Assembly: GCA_011319805.1 (NCBI GenBank)
Contig: SJRY01000252.1
Location: 248,001-312,000, forward strand
DNA: 64,000 nucleotides
Source of the DNA: Macrocybe gigantea
Taxonomy: Eukaryota; Basidiomycota; Agaricomycetes; Agaricales; Callistosporiaceae
Direction of reading: 5' to 3'
Part shown: one piece after another, positions 9,977 to 21,707 of the stretch
Numbering within the stretch: position 1 is the stretch's first letter
Layout: the number at the start of each line of letters is the position of its first letter
Notes under the pieces: generated by a model
Told to the model about the DNA's origin: nothing
Seen by the model: the letters and a program-made list of their open reading frames with translations, nothing else
Database searches by the model: none
Position numbers and translations under genes: made by a program

Positions 9977-12900
9977 ATGAGCTGTAGCGCCATGTCAAGT
10001 CGGTCCGGATATCAGCCGATTGCGCAGTCTACAGACGATGAAGCGGACGGAAACCTGGAAAGCCAACTACTTCCCCAACCCAGCACTACACGTGGCCAAC
10101 GTCGCAGAGCTCGTCCAGGGAGCATTGATCTCACTAAGTTAGATAATGCCTTCAAGCGGTATGCCATACTATCACTTCCATATGTCGACGCTCATCATCG
10201 TACATCCTCAAGATGGACTGAGTCAATTGCGCAGAAGGTCAAACGGAAGAAGAAGGTTCCGAGCCATGCCCGCAAGAAAATATGGCACAGCGTGTTCGAG
10301 CCTACGGTAAATGTCCCAGCGATGTCGGGGCCGGTCAGTCAAAATGTTCGTAACGACCTCCTGTTCAACTTGCCTGACTTGCTTCAAGGTCAAGACACTG
10401 AACCACAAGTCGCCTATGACGCAAGCGGAGTTCGACTTGTGAGTCGGCTATCGGTAATGATTGACTTTCATAATGACTGCGCGTCCGTCAGCCTTGTGCA
10501 ATCTGTCAAGGACGCTATAGCAGAGAGCATCCACCCGAAAATGATTACTAAAGGTTCTTCGGGCTCCTACTTCGCCCGCGCAAAAGTGGACGGCCGAGTT
10601 CAAACTGTTGCGTGAGTAATTAGCAGCATTTCTCTTTTATCACACGACACATTTTGCACTTCAGTGTTTTCAAGCCCAAGGATGAAGAGCCATATGGCCG
10701 TCTGAACCCAAAAGTGCACTCCATTTCCATTACTCTACCCCTAAATCCAACCGTTTTAATACTTCCTAGACGACAAAATGGTTACACAGACAGTTCCGAT
10801 GGATTATTCCCTTTGGTCGTGCATGCCTGATTCCTAATCTAAGGCGAGTTGTTTCATTCCTCAGCAAATTATAATGTCCTCAACATGGTCCTTAGCTACA
10901 TTTCCGAAGCTGCCGCCTCCTTGCTCGACGGTCGATTGAACCTCCGCATAGTGCCACCTACTCAGCTCGTATCACTATCCAGTCCTGTGCGAGTTGACTT
11001 CCTCCGAACGAATAGGGCGCGAATATTCACATATCACATAGGCATTTTTCTATGACTGGTTAGATCGGAGTGCTGCAAAAAAAGGAAAGCCGTTGCCTGA
11101 AAAAATTGGGAGCATGCAATACTTTCTTCACGGGTACCAAGGTCAGTCGTGCCGTCCTTCGCAATCGTCTTTACATGAACTGTCATCACAGATGCCTCGG
11201 AGTTCTTACGCAAACATCCCTGGCCTGGACGAACGATTGCGGATACATTTGACGATTCTAGCCATAGGCAAGGTTACCTTTCGAAGCGGTTTTTCAATAC
11301 ATTGAAGATAATTTGCGGGCGAACGGGGGATTCGGACGACCTTTACGATGACACTGACCTCGAAGATGACAGGGTTTTATATGATGAAACGGACTCTAAT
11401 GTCGAGCGTCCGTTTTATTGGAGTCAAGCATTGCAAAAAAGTTTTCGTCAAGAATTAGAGAAGTATGTGGATATTATGTTCCCGCCCGAATGAAAAATCT
11501 GACTATTCCTTCTTATAGATTAGTCATTCTTGGTAAGTCTATGCGTTCGGCAACGACAAACAGCTCTTCGCTCACGATCTCAAAACATCTAGATTATCTT
11601 ATGCTTAACACGGATCGTGGAGCTGACAACTACATGATCAAGTATTGCGAGGGTGACCATGAAAAAGCTCTTGTCGACGTCGCGCCAACTCGTTCCGTCC
11701 GACTGGAGATGCCAGTTATGAGTGAGCTTCGGAGGGAAGCCTCTACCGGCTTTCCGAGCATGACTGCACCTTCGCCCTATTACTCTTCTGCTGCTTCTTC
11801 AGAATCAACGATCTCTCCAGGAGATTATACCCGTCATCCACATATCCACATCGCCGCTATTGATAACTCCCTTTCTTTTCCTCACGAGCATCCCCAAGGT
11901 TGGCGCTCGTACACCTATGGCTGGCTCTTTCTGCCAGTCAGCATCATCGGCCAACCGTTCAGTGACAAGACAAGAAACCATTTCTTGCCCTTATTGACGT
12001 CTAAGGCTTGGTGGGAACAAACTGCTTATGAGCTGGAGAAATTATTTGCTGTAGACCCTGATTTCCACCCTAAAATGTTCAAGGTATGTGTCATCCACGA
12101 CAACCATTGTAAGACCGTACTCATTGTATTTTTATCCGTGCAGCGTCAGTTGGCCGTCATTAAAGGTAATTTCCCGTGGCAAGAGACGTAGTGCGTTATA
12201 CTAACATCGTCCAGGCCAAGCATGGAATATTGTTCAGTCCCTGAAACATACGGTATGTCATGCAGCCTCGCTGGATTTTGGTCATGCTGATCCTCGGATC
12301 TTAGGATGAGGGTAAATCCAATACGTCTTAGCATTTGCATCTGCAGTGTCTCAAATTTGCAATAGGTCCGTTGGAGTTGACGCGTAGGAAGAAAGCTTTG
12401 GTATGGGATGATGAAATTGAAGTTGCCGAGGACGATGAGCCTGTGGTCAATGGGGGACCTGGCCCAGCGTCATCCCACTCTTCCGTCGCAAGTGTACCCA
12501 TACCTCGTAGGACCCGAAGCCAGAGCCATGGTGGCGACTTCCCACCCCCGATTCGTAGAACTTCTACGGAGGCATCGCGTCCCGTTCCTTTTGCGGCCAA
12601 GTTCCAACGCGTTCACCCGGGGACGACGGGCGTGACCGTCCTTGAACATCTAGAGCGCCTAGATGCCGTGGAAGCCAGTCTACAGCGCCTCGGCGTGGAG
12701 GAACAAGTGGAGGAGGAAGACGACGTCGGCATGGCTTCGTCGTATAAGTCCGCTCCCGTTTCAAGACCGCCTGTTGCATCGTCATCGCATGCTCCGAGTT
12801 CGCCGTTCTCACCGCCTGGATCGCCACTGGCCACTGTGCAGGAGGTATCGTCGGACGCGAGTTCAGTCGCGGAAGAGGACCTTGCGGCCATGTCGAAGTC

Positions 12901-13117
12901 CACGTCGCATATAGAAGGGACACCCAGCCGCTTCAACCGCCAAGCATCGTCACCCAGTAGAAGCATAGATTGGATTCAACATCCTGGCCCGACACAGAAA
13001 CAAATGGTCATTGTAGAAGTAGGTGCCCCTGCTGTAAGGTTTGAACCTCACTGATAACTGTTCTGATCCAAGCGGATGGAGATCATAAACAAGAAGCCAC
13101 TGTTTTCTTGCTGGTGA
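9977..13117 (+). CDS. lsb6: type II phosphatidylinositol 4-kinase (Lsb6-like)
   Basis: Phosphorylates phosphatidylinositol to PI4P on vacuolar, endosomal and plasma membranes. The start is ATG 9977, or the in-frame ATG at 9992. The PI3/4-kinase type II domain is recognisable from IHPKMITKGSSGSYFARA (ATP-binding region, about 10525-10580), through VFKPKDEEPYGRLNPK, the YISEAAASLLD block and HGYQDASEFLRKHPWPGR, to the catalytic LNTDRGADNYMIKY (about 11605). A long Ser/Pro/Glu-rich linker follows (12440-12980), and a final exon ends KPLFSCW with stop TGA at 13115-13117. About ten short introns. One possible intron with GTGAGT donor at 10441 is unresolved, because removing it breaks the frame. 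The gene converges on the Tat-SF1 gene, with 73 bp between the stop codons. Confidence 0.92.
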
Positions 13118-13190
13118 TTTATACCTAGACCATAATAAACACTTGAACGTAAGATACAGAGTACATAAAAGTCCGCTCTCGGAGTTAATT

Positions 13191-14746
13191 TTAGTCCCCC
13201 TCCGTCATCAGCCAGTTAGCGAATTCATCTAGACGTTTCTTTTCAGCCTCGGCGCCATCCCCTTCGAGGTCATCGCCGGCCCCACTACGCTTGAATCGTT
13301 GTTTGCCCTGGAAAAGCGATGCCTCGATTTTTCGGCCAGCGAAGAACCTTCCATTCATTTTCTAACCAGGCAAGAGACTCAGGTTGTGGCCCTAGACTAT
13401 GGATCTACTCGGCTTACCAAGACACATGCCTGAGCACTGAGCGGATCGCGGAATTTTACCGTCATAACGCCGTCTTTCTCTTTCTGGTGGAATATTCAGC
13501 GATGCAAGTAGAGATAGACGGGATACTTACATCATACAAGATGACGTTGGTGACTTCGCCCAGAGTCGAGCACTCTTCTCTGACGTCTTCCTTGAGATCG
13601 AGAATGAGGGAAGTATCTTCTTCGATTTCGTTCAACGTAAACATATGCTTCAGAACGACCACTCGACTTTGTTTGAAAGGTGCATAGGAATGGCTTTCTG
13701 GTTCGATGGAAGGACCGAAGCCATCTTCATCATCCCACTCCTGTAGCTTTCTGACGATGCACTTGTTTGAAATAGAGAAGTTTACATCGAACATCAGCAC
13801 CTACTTTTGCATCTTTCCGATCCTCTTCGTGGCTTTCTTCCTGTCGATAGTCTTTCGAGGGGCCGAAGCGTCACCGTCGCCGGATTTATGACCGAATTCT
13901 GCCTTTGAGACTTTCATGACCGTGGAGGGATCACCGATGCGCAGCTCTGCCTCGTCGAGGATGTTGAGGGCCAGAAGCACAGAGTCTTCCTTGAAGTAGA
14001 CTACGAGGGCTTCGCCGCTGAACGTGCCGTCCTCTCTTGCGTACATTTTGACTTTGGGTTCGCCCTCATCGTCTTCCTCGATCACTCCACACTTGGAGAA
14101 TCGGTCCACGAGCTCGTCATGCTCCGCGTCTGGAGGCAGATTCGAGACGAAAACGGCTGTGTTTTTGGATTTCTTTTCTGCGGCGAGCTTGTCTTTCTTC
14201 TCGTTTTTGCCTCGTTTCGTGGAAGGACCGCCGGTGGCCTCGCTCCCATAGGTGTAGTCGTTACGGTCTTTCCGTTTTTTGCTTTCTCTCGCCAGCACAG
14301 GCGCGGCTGGTGTCTGAGGAGCCTCAGCCAAGAGTCGGGCAAGAATGACGCGAAACTCACTTCTTCGTCGACTCCAGCTACAGAATACGCCGCCTGTTGT
14401 TGTTTCAGCAGGTCCTCATCCACCTGACGAAAAATGAGCGCGTTGTCTGTTCTCCAATGTCAGGCACACTGACCACTGGCATCCAGGCTGCCTTTGCGGC
14501 ATCGTATTCCAGTTCCGGGCCATCCTCTTGCTCAAAACGCCACGTTTCGGTTGTTCTTGAAAAGTATATCCTGATGTCATGGATATGGAGTTTTCGCGCG
14601 AGCGGGGATGGGCGTGCGTTCACAAAAGTCGCATCTTAATCACTGTTACATTCGAGATGATCTTACCTTGGATCATCAGCGAAGGCAGCAGCTTGGGCTT
14701 CAGGCGTCGCACCTGCAGCAGCAGAAGGTGGTGGTGCGCTAGACAT
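13191..14746 (-). CDS. Tat-SF1/Cus2-like splicing factor with two RRMs
   Basis: Probable U2 snRNP-associated splicing factor (human HTATSF1, yeast Cus2), nuclear. It starts at the ATG 14744-14746. The N-terminal aromatic segment (TWRFEQEDGPELEYD) is followed by a charged linker. RRM1 is coded at about 14170-13900 (NTAVFVSNLPPDAEHDELV and GEALVVYFKEDSVLLAL). The second, UHM-type RRM is coded at about 13660-13280 (VVVLKHMFT, LGEVTNVILYD, GVMTVKFRDPLSAQACVLKM and GRFFAGRKIEA). The protein ends NWLMTEGD before TAA at 13191-13193. Six or so short introns; phases are consistent. Its start lies 97 bp downstream of the stop of the complex I subunit gene on the same strand. Confidence 0.9.
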
Positions 14747-14843
14747 TTTCAATGTTGACCACTGTTTTGGATCAACGCTATTTCTGGGATTCAGCTCAAG
14801 TCTTCACTTCTATCCTATTCTCTATACGGGACAGAGCAATGCG

Positions 14844-15562
14844 CTATTTGAACATAGACATCCCAAAGTACGCATGCTTGTCGTGCGGAGCATCAGGCGC
14901 CTGTTCTGGTATCCATCTCTTGTGTGGAATGGGCAGCGCAGGAGGTATCCTCGACTCGGAGTACACCTTTTGTGCCGTCGTTATCGTAGCAATAGCCTCA
15001 GAGAGCGTGACAGGCGCTTTGCTGTCAGCAACCGCGGTGCTGTTGGCCTCGCCACTGCTCTCTGACGGGGCCCCGAGCCTTCAAATGCCAAATTAGTTCA
15101 ACAGTCAGGACAACTCCCGAAGCTGCACGTACACTTGCTGTCCAGAATGCTCGATTAACAGAGAAGAAAGCTCGGACTGTGTAATGACAGACAGCTGAGG
15201 ATACGCGCGTCGGACATCACGTTTCCAATACGGGTTCTGGGCAATGTCAGAGGCTGGTCACGAACAGAGAGGAAATCAGCGTCAGAAATGAGATCGGTGG
15301 GAACAACATTGCCCCACCTTTCGTCGCCGGCGTGGAGTATTTCTCAGGCCGCGAAGCAGGCGGTGGTCGTCGGTAGGTGGCTTGATTAGGAAGACCGCTA
15401 GAGATTTCCGGATTCACGACGACGGCATCGCCTGTTCATACCTTTCAGTTAGTGGAGCACGTCCATGAATGCGAGATGTTTTTCTTTCGTACGGAATTTC
15501 TTCCAAAAACCTTGAGGACTGAGATGGTAGAGAGTGGAATCTGCAGCCTTCTTTGTCGCCAT
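14844..15562 (-). CDS. complex I accessory subunit, 21-kDa type
   Basis: Accessory subunit of mitochondrial NADH:ubiquinone oxidoreductase, similar to the 21-kDa-type subunit described in Neurospora. Exons 15562-15511, 15431-15318, 15253-15133 and 15078-14844 sum to 522 nt (173 residues) with all phases matching. Characteristic stretches are GDAVVVNPEISSGLP, RPEKYSTPATK, ASDIAQNPYWKRDVRRAYPQ and RIPPALPIPHKRW, and it ends YFGMSMFK. Family assignment is from memory of these motifs. There is no obvious long presequence; the start MATKKAAD is chosen because its exon phase fits the next exon. Confidence 0.8.
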
Positions 15563-16194
15563 ACAGTATTTGAAGGAGCGAGGGCAAACGTTGTTTACTG
15601 CAGAGTTGTTTGCGATCGGCGGAACGGCCAATCCCGGGCCTCGACTATCGACGACACCGATGCACCTCTTTACATACCACTATTCTTTATATGCAGCTGC
15701 ACCGCGGTTCAATATATGGCCCTGCTCAGCCCAGGAAGAGACCGAGCGTCATTTCTCTGCGATTTCTAAGCCTACGTCTAGCTCGGATTTTCCATTCCGA
15801 ACTGCTATAGAATTGTCGGTAAACATATTGACAAAATCTCGGAGCGTCGCATTAACCCTAGCACGCCATATCTTGCCTCCATTACCTCTCTACTGTTTCC
15901 AGACCCATTAAAGTCCAAGAGGATACGCTCTAACCCCACGTCTGGACCTGTTGACGACGTTTTGTACGTGGATAATATAAACGGCAGGGCAGGGGCTTTC
16001 TTCCGTTCGAGCCGAGTACACAAATTGCGCAATTGCCCATGTCGCAATCGGAAAGGCAAGGAGTGCAAAATTTTGCACCATCGTCTGTGCACCAGTATAA
16101 ATTTTATGCACCAGGCGCCGCAGGTTGCGCTGGGTTAGCCCATTCGATTCTTCCCCCTCACATTCTGGACGGAGCGCTTCCGGCATCCCCAGAC
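15563..16194. promoter_or_regulatory. divergent promoter region, complex I subunit and UPF0643 gene
   Basis: 632 bp between divergent start codons. Open frames on both strands (for example 15805-16186 minus) show no family resemblance and would leave no promoter for the UPF0643 gene. A TATA-like motif (TATAAA, read on the minus strand near 15690) lies upstream of the complex I gene. Confidence 0.4.
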
Positions 16195-17085
16195 ATGGCT
16201 TCGAGCACTACGAACACCGTTCCACATTCCTCGACCATCACCTCCGTGAGCAAAAAAAAGTCTATTCGACCTTCTTAACATCTCAGCATTTTCTTCACGC
16301 CTAGAATTCGCTTGACAATGCTCGTGATCCTCATGTGATACCCGTATTCGACTCTCAAACCCTCACAGAGCCCGGAGATCATATTCTCTATCTCCCGCCT
16401 CTGCTATCTTCCTTACCTGAACGCATCTCTTCGCACCCGCTGCCCCCACAATACCCACCTCGCACTACAGAAACTCGGCTTCCCGACATTGACCCAGCAT
16501 CTCTGTCGCTTCACAAAGCGCTTCATCACTTTAGGCTTATGAGCTCCGCGTACGCCGAAAAACTGTACGAGGAAGCATTCAACTGGTCTGAACTCGTCCT
16601 TCCGGAGGATGAGGAGCGAGAATGGTATTGTGTCGTCTTCCGCAGCAAGCGCAAGGCGGGAAGCGACAGTGGACGTTAGTAGTCTATATTCCAAGACTCC
16701 AGCATCGACAAAAACTAATTTTTTTCCCACCATTCAAGCTCTCTACGAAGCAGACAAACATGCCCATGAGGAGGCCATCCGCAACGGAGGGGTGAGGACC
16801 TGACTTCGCGCTCAGATAAATTCGCAGTCTGACAGTCTCCCGAAGTTGATCCTATATTGGTATGGCGTTCCTGAGCAGAAAACTGGATTGAACTTGGCAA
16901 CGTGCATTTGGCAAAGCAGACAGCATGCTGTCGCTGCTAACAGTAGACCCAGCCATCTGAAGGCCATGAAGCTTGCGGCCCAATCATACGAAATTTACAC
17001 GTTGGAGCGTCATATCCTTCGGAAACAAAAGGGCTCGACGGGCGTGACGATCATGCCATATCATGGTGGGGAAGTTGGCTGGTGA
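16195..17085 (+). CDS. UPF0643 family protein
   Basis: Conserved fungal protein of unknown function. It resembles the UPF0643 family (S. pombe PB2B2.08 type). The start ATG is at 16195. Exon 1 codes MASSTTNTVPHSS and is followed by an intron ending at CCTAG. Recognisable family stretches are LILYWYGVPEQK, LNLATCIWQSRQHAVAANSR, HLKAMKLAAQSYEIY and the end GVTIMPYHGGEVGW, before TGA at 17083-17085. The W-x-G-x-P ... N-L-A-T-C-x-W core resembles an acyltransferase-like fold, but I do not assign an activity. Three short introns, all in phase. It is tail-to-tail with the hypothetical gene at 17248. Confidence 0.8.
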
Positions 17086-17247
17086 CACCAGCTTCGCGGA
17101 TAATTTATATCGCTATTCATCTTGCTTTGCGGAATCTTGTGGCTGGCCTAATTAGAGTAATGTGTATATAAACTGGTGAATACACAGTTATCATCAGCAA
17201 ATACGATCCTCGAAGAGCACCAGTGCATTAGAGTCAAGGAACGAGGT

Positions 17248-18853
17248 CTATTCAGAGCTAAGCGGACGAGATCCTTTCGACATCTCCGAACTATCCAAGG
17301 GGGACAAGAATGTATCAGGTGTCGGAGTAAATGCGGATGGAGGTTGTTTGTCCTGTTGTAACGACCGTCGACGATTTCGAATAGACTTGATGGTCGCCGG
17401 GAAGGGATTATTAGGCAGATCTGGGGCATGCACGGAAAACCGGAAAGAAGGCGCCGAATCGAAACTCGCAGTATTCTCCATGAACTCGGAATTCACGTCC
17501 GAACGCCTTTCTTCACCAATATCGGGATCGCTTCCACCCTGCTGCGCTTGTCGGAAAAATGGCTTCCAGCAAAAATCCAAGGTCTGAAGGTCATCTGCCG
17601 ACATTGTCCCAAGGGCAGAAGTTGGAGTATAACCTTCAGATGTTGGCCTGGATGAAGGAACAATAGCTGCATCAATATCCACTTTCAACAGTTCTGATTC
17701 AGTTTCGCCAGAAAAAAGAAAGCTTTTCGAAGCAGATCTCTCAGGGAGACTTGTCTCCAGAATATCGTCTTCCTCAACATAAGGTGCTTGATGAACACCA
17801 AGCGCTTTCGTCACATGAATGGGTTTCGTATTGGGTCCAGGTGCAGAGTAAGGCAGGAAAGCAGACAACTCGCTCAGATCGGCGCTAGACGGGCGTGTTT
17901 GCAGATGAGTTGGAGCATTCGATCCGGGAGTTTTGAAGGGAACAAAACCCAAATTCGGTATTACAGCTGCTTGTTCAGGTATCGCGAAGCGACTATGAGT
18001 ATCTGGCTTCGCATCAAAGGCCGGCGTTTGCTGAGTCAGGTTTAATGTAATGCGAGGTGAAAGCACGGAGTCGGGATTTAAGGCAAGTCGTAACCGAGGC
18101 TGAGTTTCAGTGAATTCAATGCCGGGAGGAGAAAAAGCAAAAATGGGTTGATCTGGATCTTGATCATCTCCAAAGTCAGAGATGGCTATCTGCGATTCCT
18201 CTTTTATCGCAGGTTTGGCTATTTTCGATTTCAGAGGATGCTGGGGCGGGAGTGTCTGAATGGTATTGTGAAGCCAATCAGGCAATGAAGGTGTTTTTCG
18301 TCTCGGCGAAGCCTATTTTGATAGTAAGTAGAAAGGGCAGACAAACCTGACAACTGACCTCCAAAATAGAGCCTCGTGGCACTGGGGTTTGTCGGTTGGT
18401 GTGGCTGTATGCGCCAAGTTTGATGAGTGTGAAGGCATCTCCAACATTTCTCTCATGGCAAGCTTCCTCGGGGGTCTGTGGCCAGTCGTATTCGTAACCG
18501 CTGGTAGAAGAGGAGCCCGTCGAAAGTGCTCGAGAGCGTCGCATGCTTATCGGGGGTGGTCGAGATACGCTAGTAATGGCCTCCACCATTTGGTCGAAGC
18601 GCGCATTGAGTGATTGAATTTTCCGGCGTTTGCGTCGGAAACGGTGACCTAAACATTCGAGTCAGATCTCTGGAATACGTTGCATACTCGTTAGTTCGGA
18701 GCAACACCTAAGGCGGTCCAAGGAGAATCGCTGCGGCTATGCAGTGTGCAGTGTGCTCCGAATTTCGTCAATCAGCGCATCAAGCACATACTGCGCTTCA
18801 CCAATAAAAGCATCTTTGGGGCTTTCAGATAGCCTCCGAGCGTGCCCAGACAT
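17248..18853 (-). CDS. hypothetical disordered protein
   Basis: Not recognised. The best model starts at the ATG 18851-18853 (MSGHARRLSESPK). A GTATGT...CGCAG intron then leads to DSPWTALGHRFRRKRRK, after which a second intron and a long exon (18285 to 17248) follow. The first part has a basic, possibly helical segment (RRKIQSLNARFDQMVEAI) and a more structured piece (YDWPQTPEEACHERNVGDAFTLIKLG). The remaining 340 residues are low-complexity, rich in Ser, Pro and Thr. The basic stretch suggests nuclear location, which is an inference. The divergent gamma-glutamyltransferase gene starts about 200 bp away. The first exon is the least certain part. Confidence 0.6.
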
Positions 18854-19055
18854 CTGCCTTGAGCGTCTCAGCGACGGGAGAAGGACTCGAGCGTTCAGCA
18901 AAGACAATACCAAAGATAAGCCATGGCAGGGGACAGGAGCCCTTTCCATTTCTGGATATTTATATCACACAATCACATACACGGCTATCATGTCTGGAGG
19001 GTTTTTTCCAGCCGAGACCTTTTTGTCAGTCCGCTGCCCAGTGCTTGGGGACGCG

Positions 19056-21455
19056 ATGGACAGCGAGGTCAAGCTGCGGTGGCCCCTTGGACGCGACAAT
19101 GAGCAACTCCATGTCAAACTTCCACTTCATACCTCCACAAGCGTGCCAAGCAGGAATAAATTCACCTGGAAGCCATGGCTATATGCACTGCTGATTCTCC
19201 TCTCATATATCTTCGTGTCCGGACACCCCGAGTTATGTGCTCAATTGCTCGGAGGCAATGACAGACGGCCGAGAATACAAGGCTCCCAAAACCCGGCCTA
19301 TCTCGTAGAAGCTGATAACGGTGCGGTAGCGGCAGAGAACAAACGCTGCTCCGATATTGGTGTTCAAGTCCTCAAGGATGGAGGAAACGCCGTCGACGCT
19401 GCCATAAGTGCTGCTTTTTGCACAGGAGTCGTGAACATGTTTTCGTGCGTCTGTATCTCACATCTCATCCATGTGAATGGCGCATCTGACCGCTTAACTC
19501 AGTTCCGGGATTGGAGGCGGAGGGTTTATGACTGTCAGAATCCCTTCTGCTGCGAAAGGTCTCCAGCCTGAAGTCTACACAGTGGATTTCCGAGAGACTG
19601 CGCCTGCTCTCGCAAATTCATCGATGTTCATACATGATCCTGAGGCAGCGAAATTTGGCAGCTTAGCTATCGGCGTCCCCGGAGAAGTTCGTGGCCTGTC
19701 AGAGGCGCACAAGAGGTGGGGATTCCTACCGTGGAGGAGGCTAATGGAACCTAGCATCCAGCTTGCCAAGGGCTGGGAAGTCGACAGAGAGTTGGCTCGG
19801 CGCATACCGGTATGTATATCGCACTACTAGGGTAATGCACATCTAACTGGCGAGGGTTTTCTGCAGTGGTTTCCTGAGTTAATGTTGAATAATCCTGACT
19901 GGCGAGCTATTTTCGCCCCAAATGGATCATTGTTGAAATATGGTGAAACCATCCAACGAACAAACCTTTCACGAACACTCTCAATGATAGCCGAGGAAGG
20001 TCCAGACGCGTTTTACGAGGCAAGAGTTTTCCGACTTTGGCGCTGACTCTTTTCAGTATTGATCCATCCCACAGGGACCAATAGCCGACTCAATCATTCG
20101 CAAAGTCCGCTCCTTAGGAGGCATACTTTCACATTCGGACCTACGAAATTACAACGTCAAGATAGCACGTGCTTTGCAAGGCACATATCGCGGTAGAACT
20201 GTTTATACAACCCATCCACCCACCTCTGGTCCTGGTTCGTTACCTCAAACCTTCAGCATTATTCTCTTGAACGAATTTCAATCTGCAGTATTATTACATA
20301 TGCTTAATATCTTAGAGCTGTATGACATGGAGAAGCGGACAGGATTGAACACTCATAGAGCTGTGGAAATGCTGAAGTATGGATTCGCCGCGAGGTAAAT
20401 GTCCTTTCTTGCGTCGTGAACGGCACTCACTGTGTAATCAGAACGAAGATTTGTGATCCAGCTTTTACCAATGACACTGCTCGAATGGATCAGATAATCC
20501 AGAAATCATTTGCTCGGCTGGTCAAGATGAATATCACCGATGTCGGTCCCGTCCTCTGACTTCCCTGCTGTGTCTGAGCTTTAACTTAATTTAACAGGAT
20601 CGGACGCATACACCCAGTTATTATAATCCTGAGTATGACACTGAAGATGACCATGGGACGGTAAGTGACATTGCTTCCTGTGGTTGAGTGTAATATACCA
20701 TCGACACTTGCAGAGCCATACGTCGGTCGTGGACAAAAACGGAATGGCGGTTTCACTAACTTCGACCATCAATTTGGTGTTCGGTTCTCAAGTGCTCGAC
20801 CCAGACACTGGAATTATCTTGAACGACGAAATGGACGATTTCTCTACCCCTGGAGTTCCTAATGGTTTTGGTCTTTGGCCTTCGCCATGTATGGTTGCGA
20901 TCGTCACCTTCATCACTGCTATGTTGATTTGCTGCATTTTGACAGATAATTACCCAGAGCCTGGAAAGCGTCCACTGTCCTCCACTGTTCCGACAATCAT
21001 TGAAGATAACGAAAATTCGCTGACCATCATAGGTGCATCAGGCGGCTCGCGCATCTTTGGCGCCGTCTTCCAGACGCTCATGAACCTTGGCTGGGGATTG
21101 GATGCGAGCGAAGCTGTCGAATTCGGCCGGGTGCACGATCAGCTATATCCGCAAATACTAGACATTGACAACACCTATCCCCCGACTTAATTGATTCTCT
21201 CCGCAGACGCGGCCATAACGTCACAGGTACGAAGTAATGATGCGCAAGAACGTTATATTCTTATCGATGCTATTCCGCCTGTTTAAGTTTCCGACATAAA
21301 TCGCGTCGCTGCCGTTGTGCAACTGGTATACAAGACCAAAAATAAGATTTTTGGTGGGTCAAGTCATATAATATGTTTGCTTTCTATCCTCATCCCATTC
21401 TGTTTCTGTAGCGGCCAGCGATTCGCGCAAAAATGGCATTGCCGCTGGATACTAG
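19056..21455 (+). CDS. ggt: gamma-glutamyltransferase, frameshifted near the 3' end
   Basis: Cleaves the gamma-glutamyl bond of glutathione at the vacuolar or cell-surface membrane. An ATG at 18990 is in frame, but 19056 (MDSEVKLRWPLG) leaves a normal leader after the TATA-like TATTTATAT at about 18957. One N-terminal membrane anchor (WLYALLILLSYIFVSG) is present. Family sequence follows: GGNAVDAAISAAFCTGVVNMFSSGIGGGGFM, FRETAP, and the autocatalytic Thr in DDHGTSHTSVVD that becomes the N-terminus of the small subunit; then STINLVFGS and GASGGSRI. Frame is lost at the C run 21179-21183, where a stop would appear at 21188. One added C gives NTYPPDLIDSLRRRG, and two more exons end RKNGIAAGY at TAG 21453-21455. 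Confidence 0.9.
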
Positions 21456-21707
21456 TGCATCTACAGATCTGGGCATTCCAGTGACTTTTGCCTGAGTTAC
21501 TTGTTAGTTTTTTTTTTCAGGGCGAGTCGCTACCACACTTAAGATAGAGAGTCATACGATACTTGAAGAATCGAAGTTTTGATGTAGATTGCAAACGAGT
21601 ATCATAGAGTCAGACAAGGTGTTGGTGTAAACATGGACAAAGTCGATCTGGATAACGGAACACGTCACAAATAAGCGTCTTCCATTCCTTAAACTCGAAC
21701 TCGCACG

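Noticed and set aside
10441..10493. Apparent 53-bp GTGAGT...CAG intron in the PI4-kinase gene
   Set aside because: Its removal shifts the frame, while read-through stays open; left unresolved and not counted among the frame defects.
14752..15096. Plus-strand open frame of 114 codons
   Set aside because: Antisense shadow of the last exons of the complex I subunit, which has exact splice phases and family motifs.
15805..16186. Minus-strand open frames (M at 16186 and 16092) with a hydrophobic stretch
   Set aside because: It would start 9 bp from the divergent UPF0643 gene, has no family resemblance, and its splice continuation is not convincing; treated as promoter DNA.
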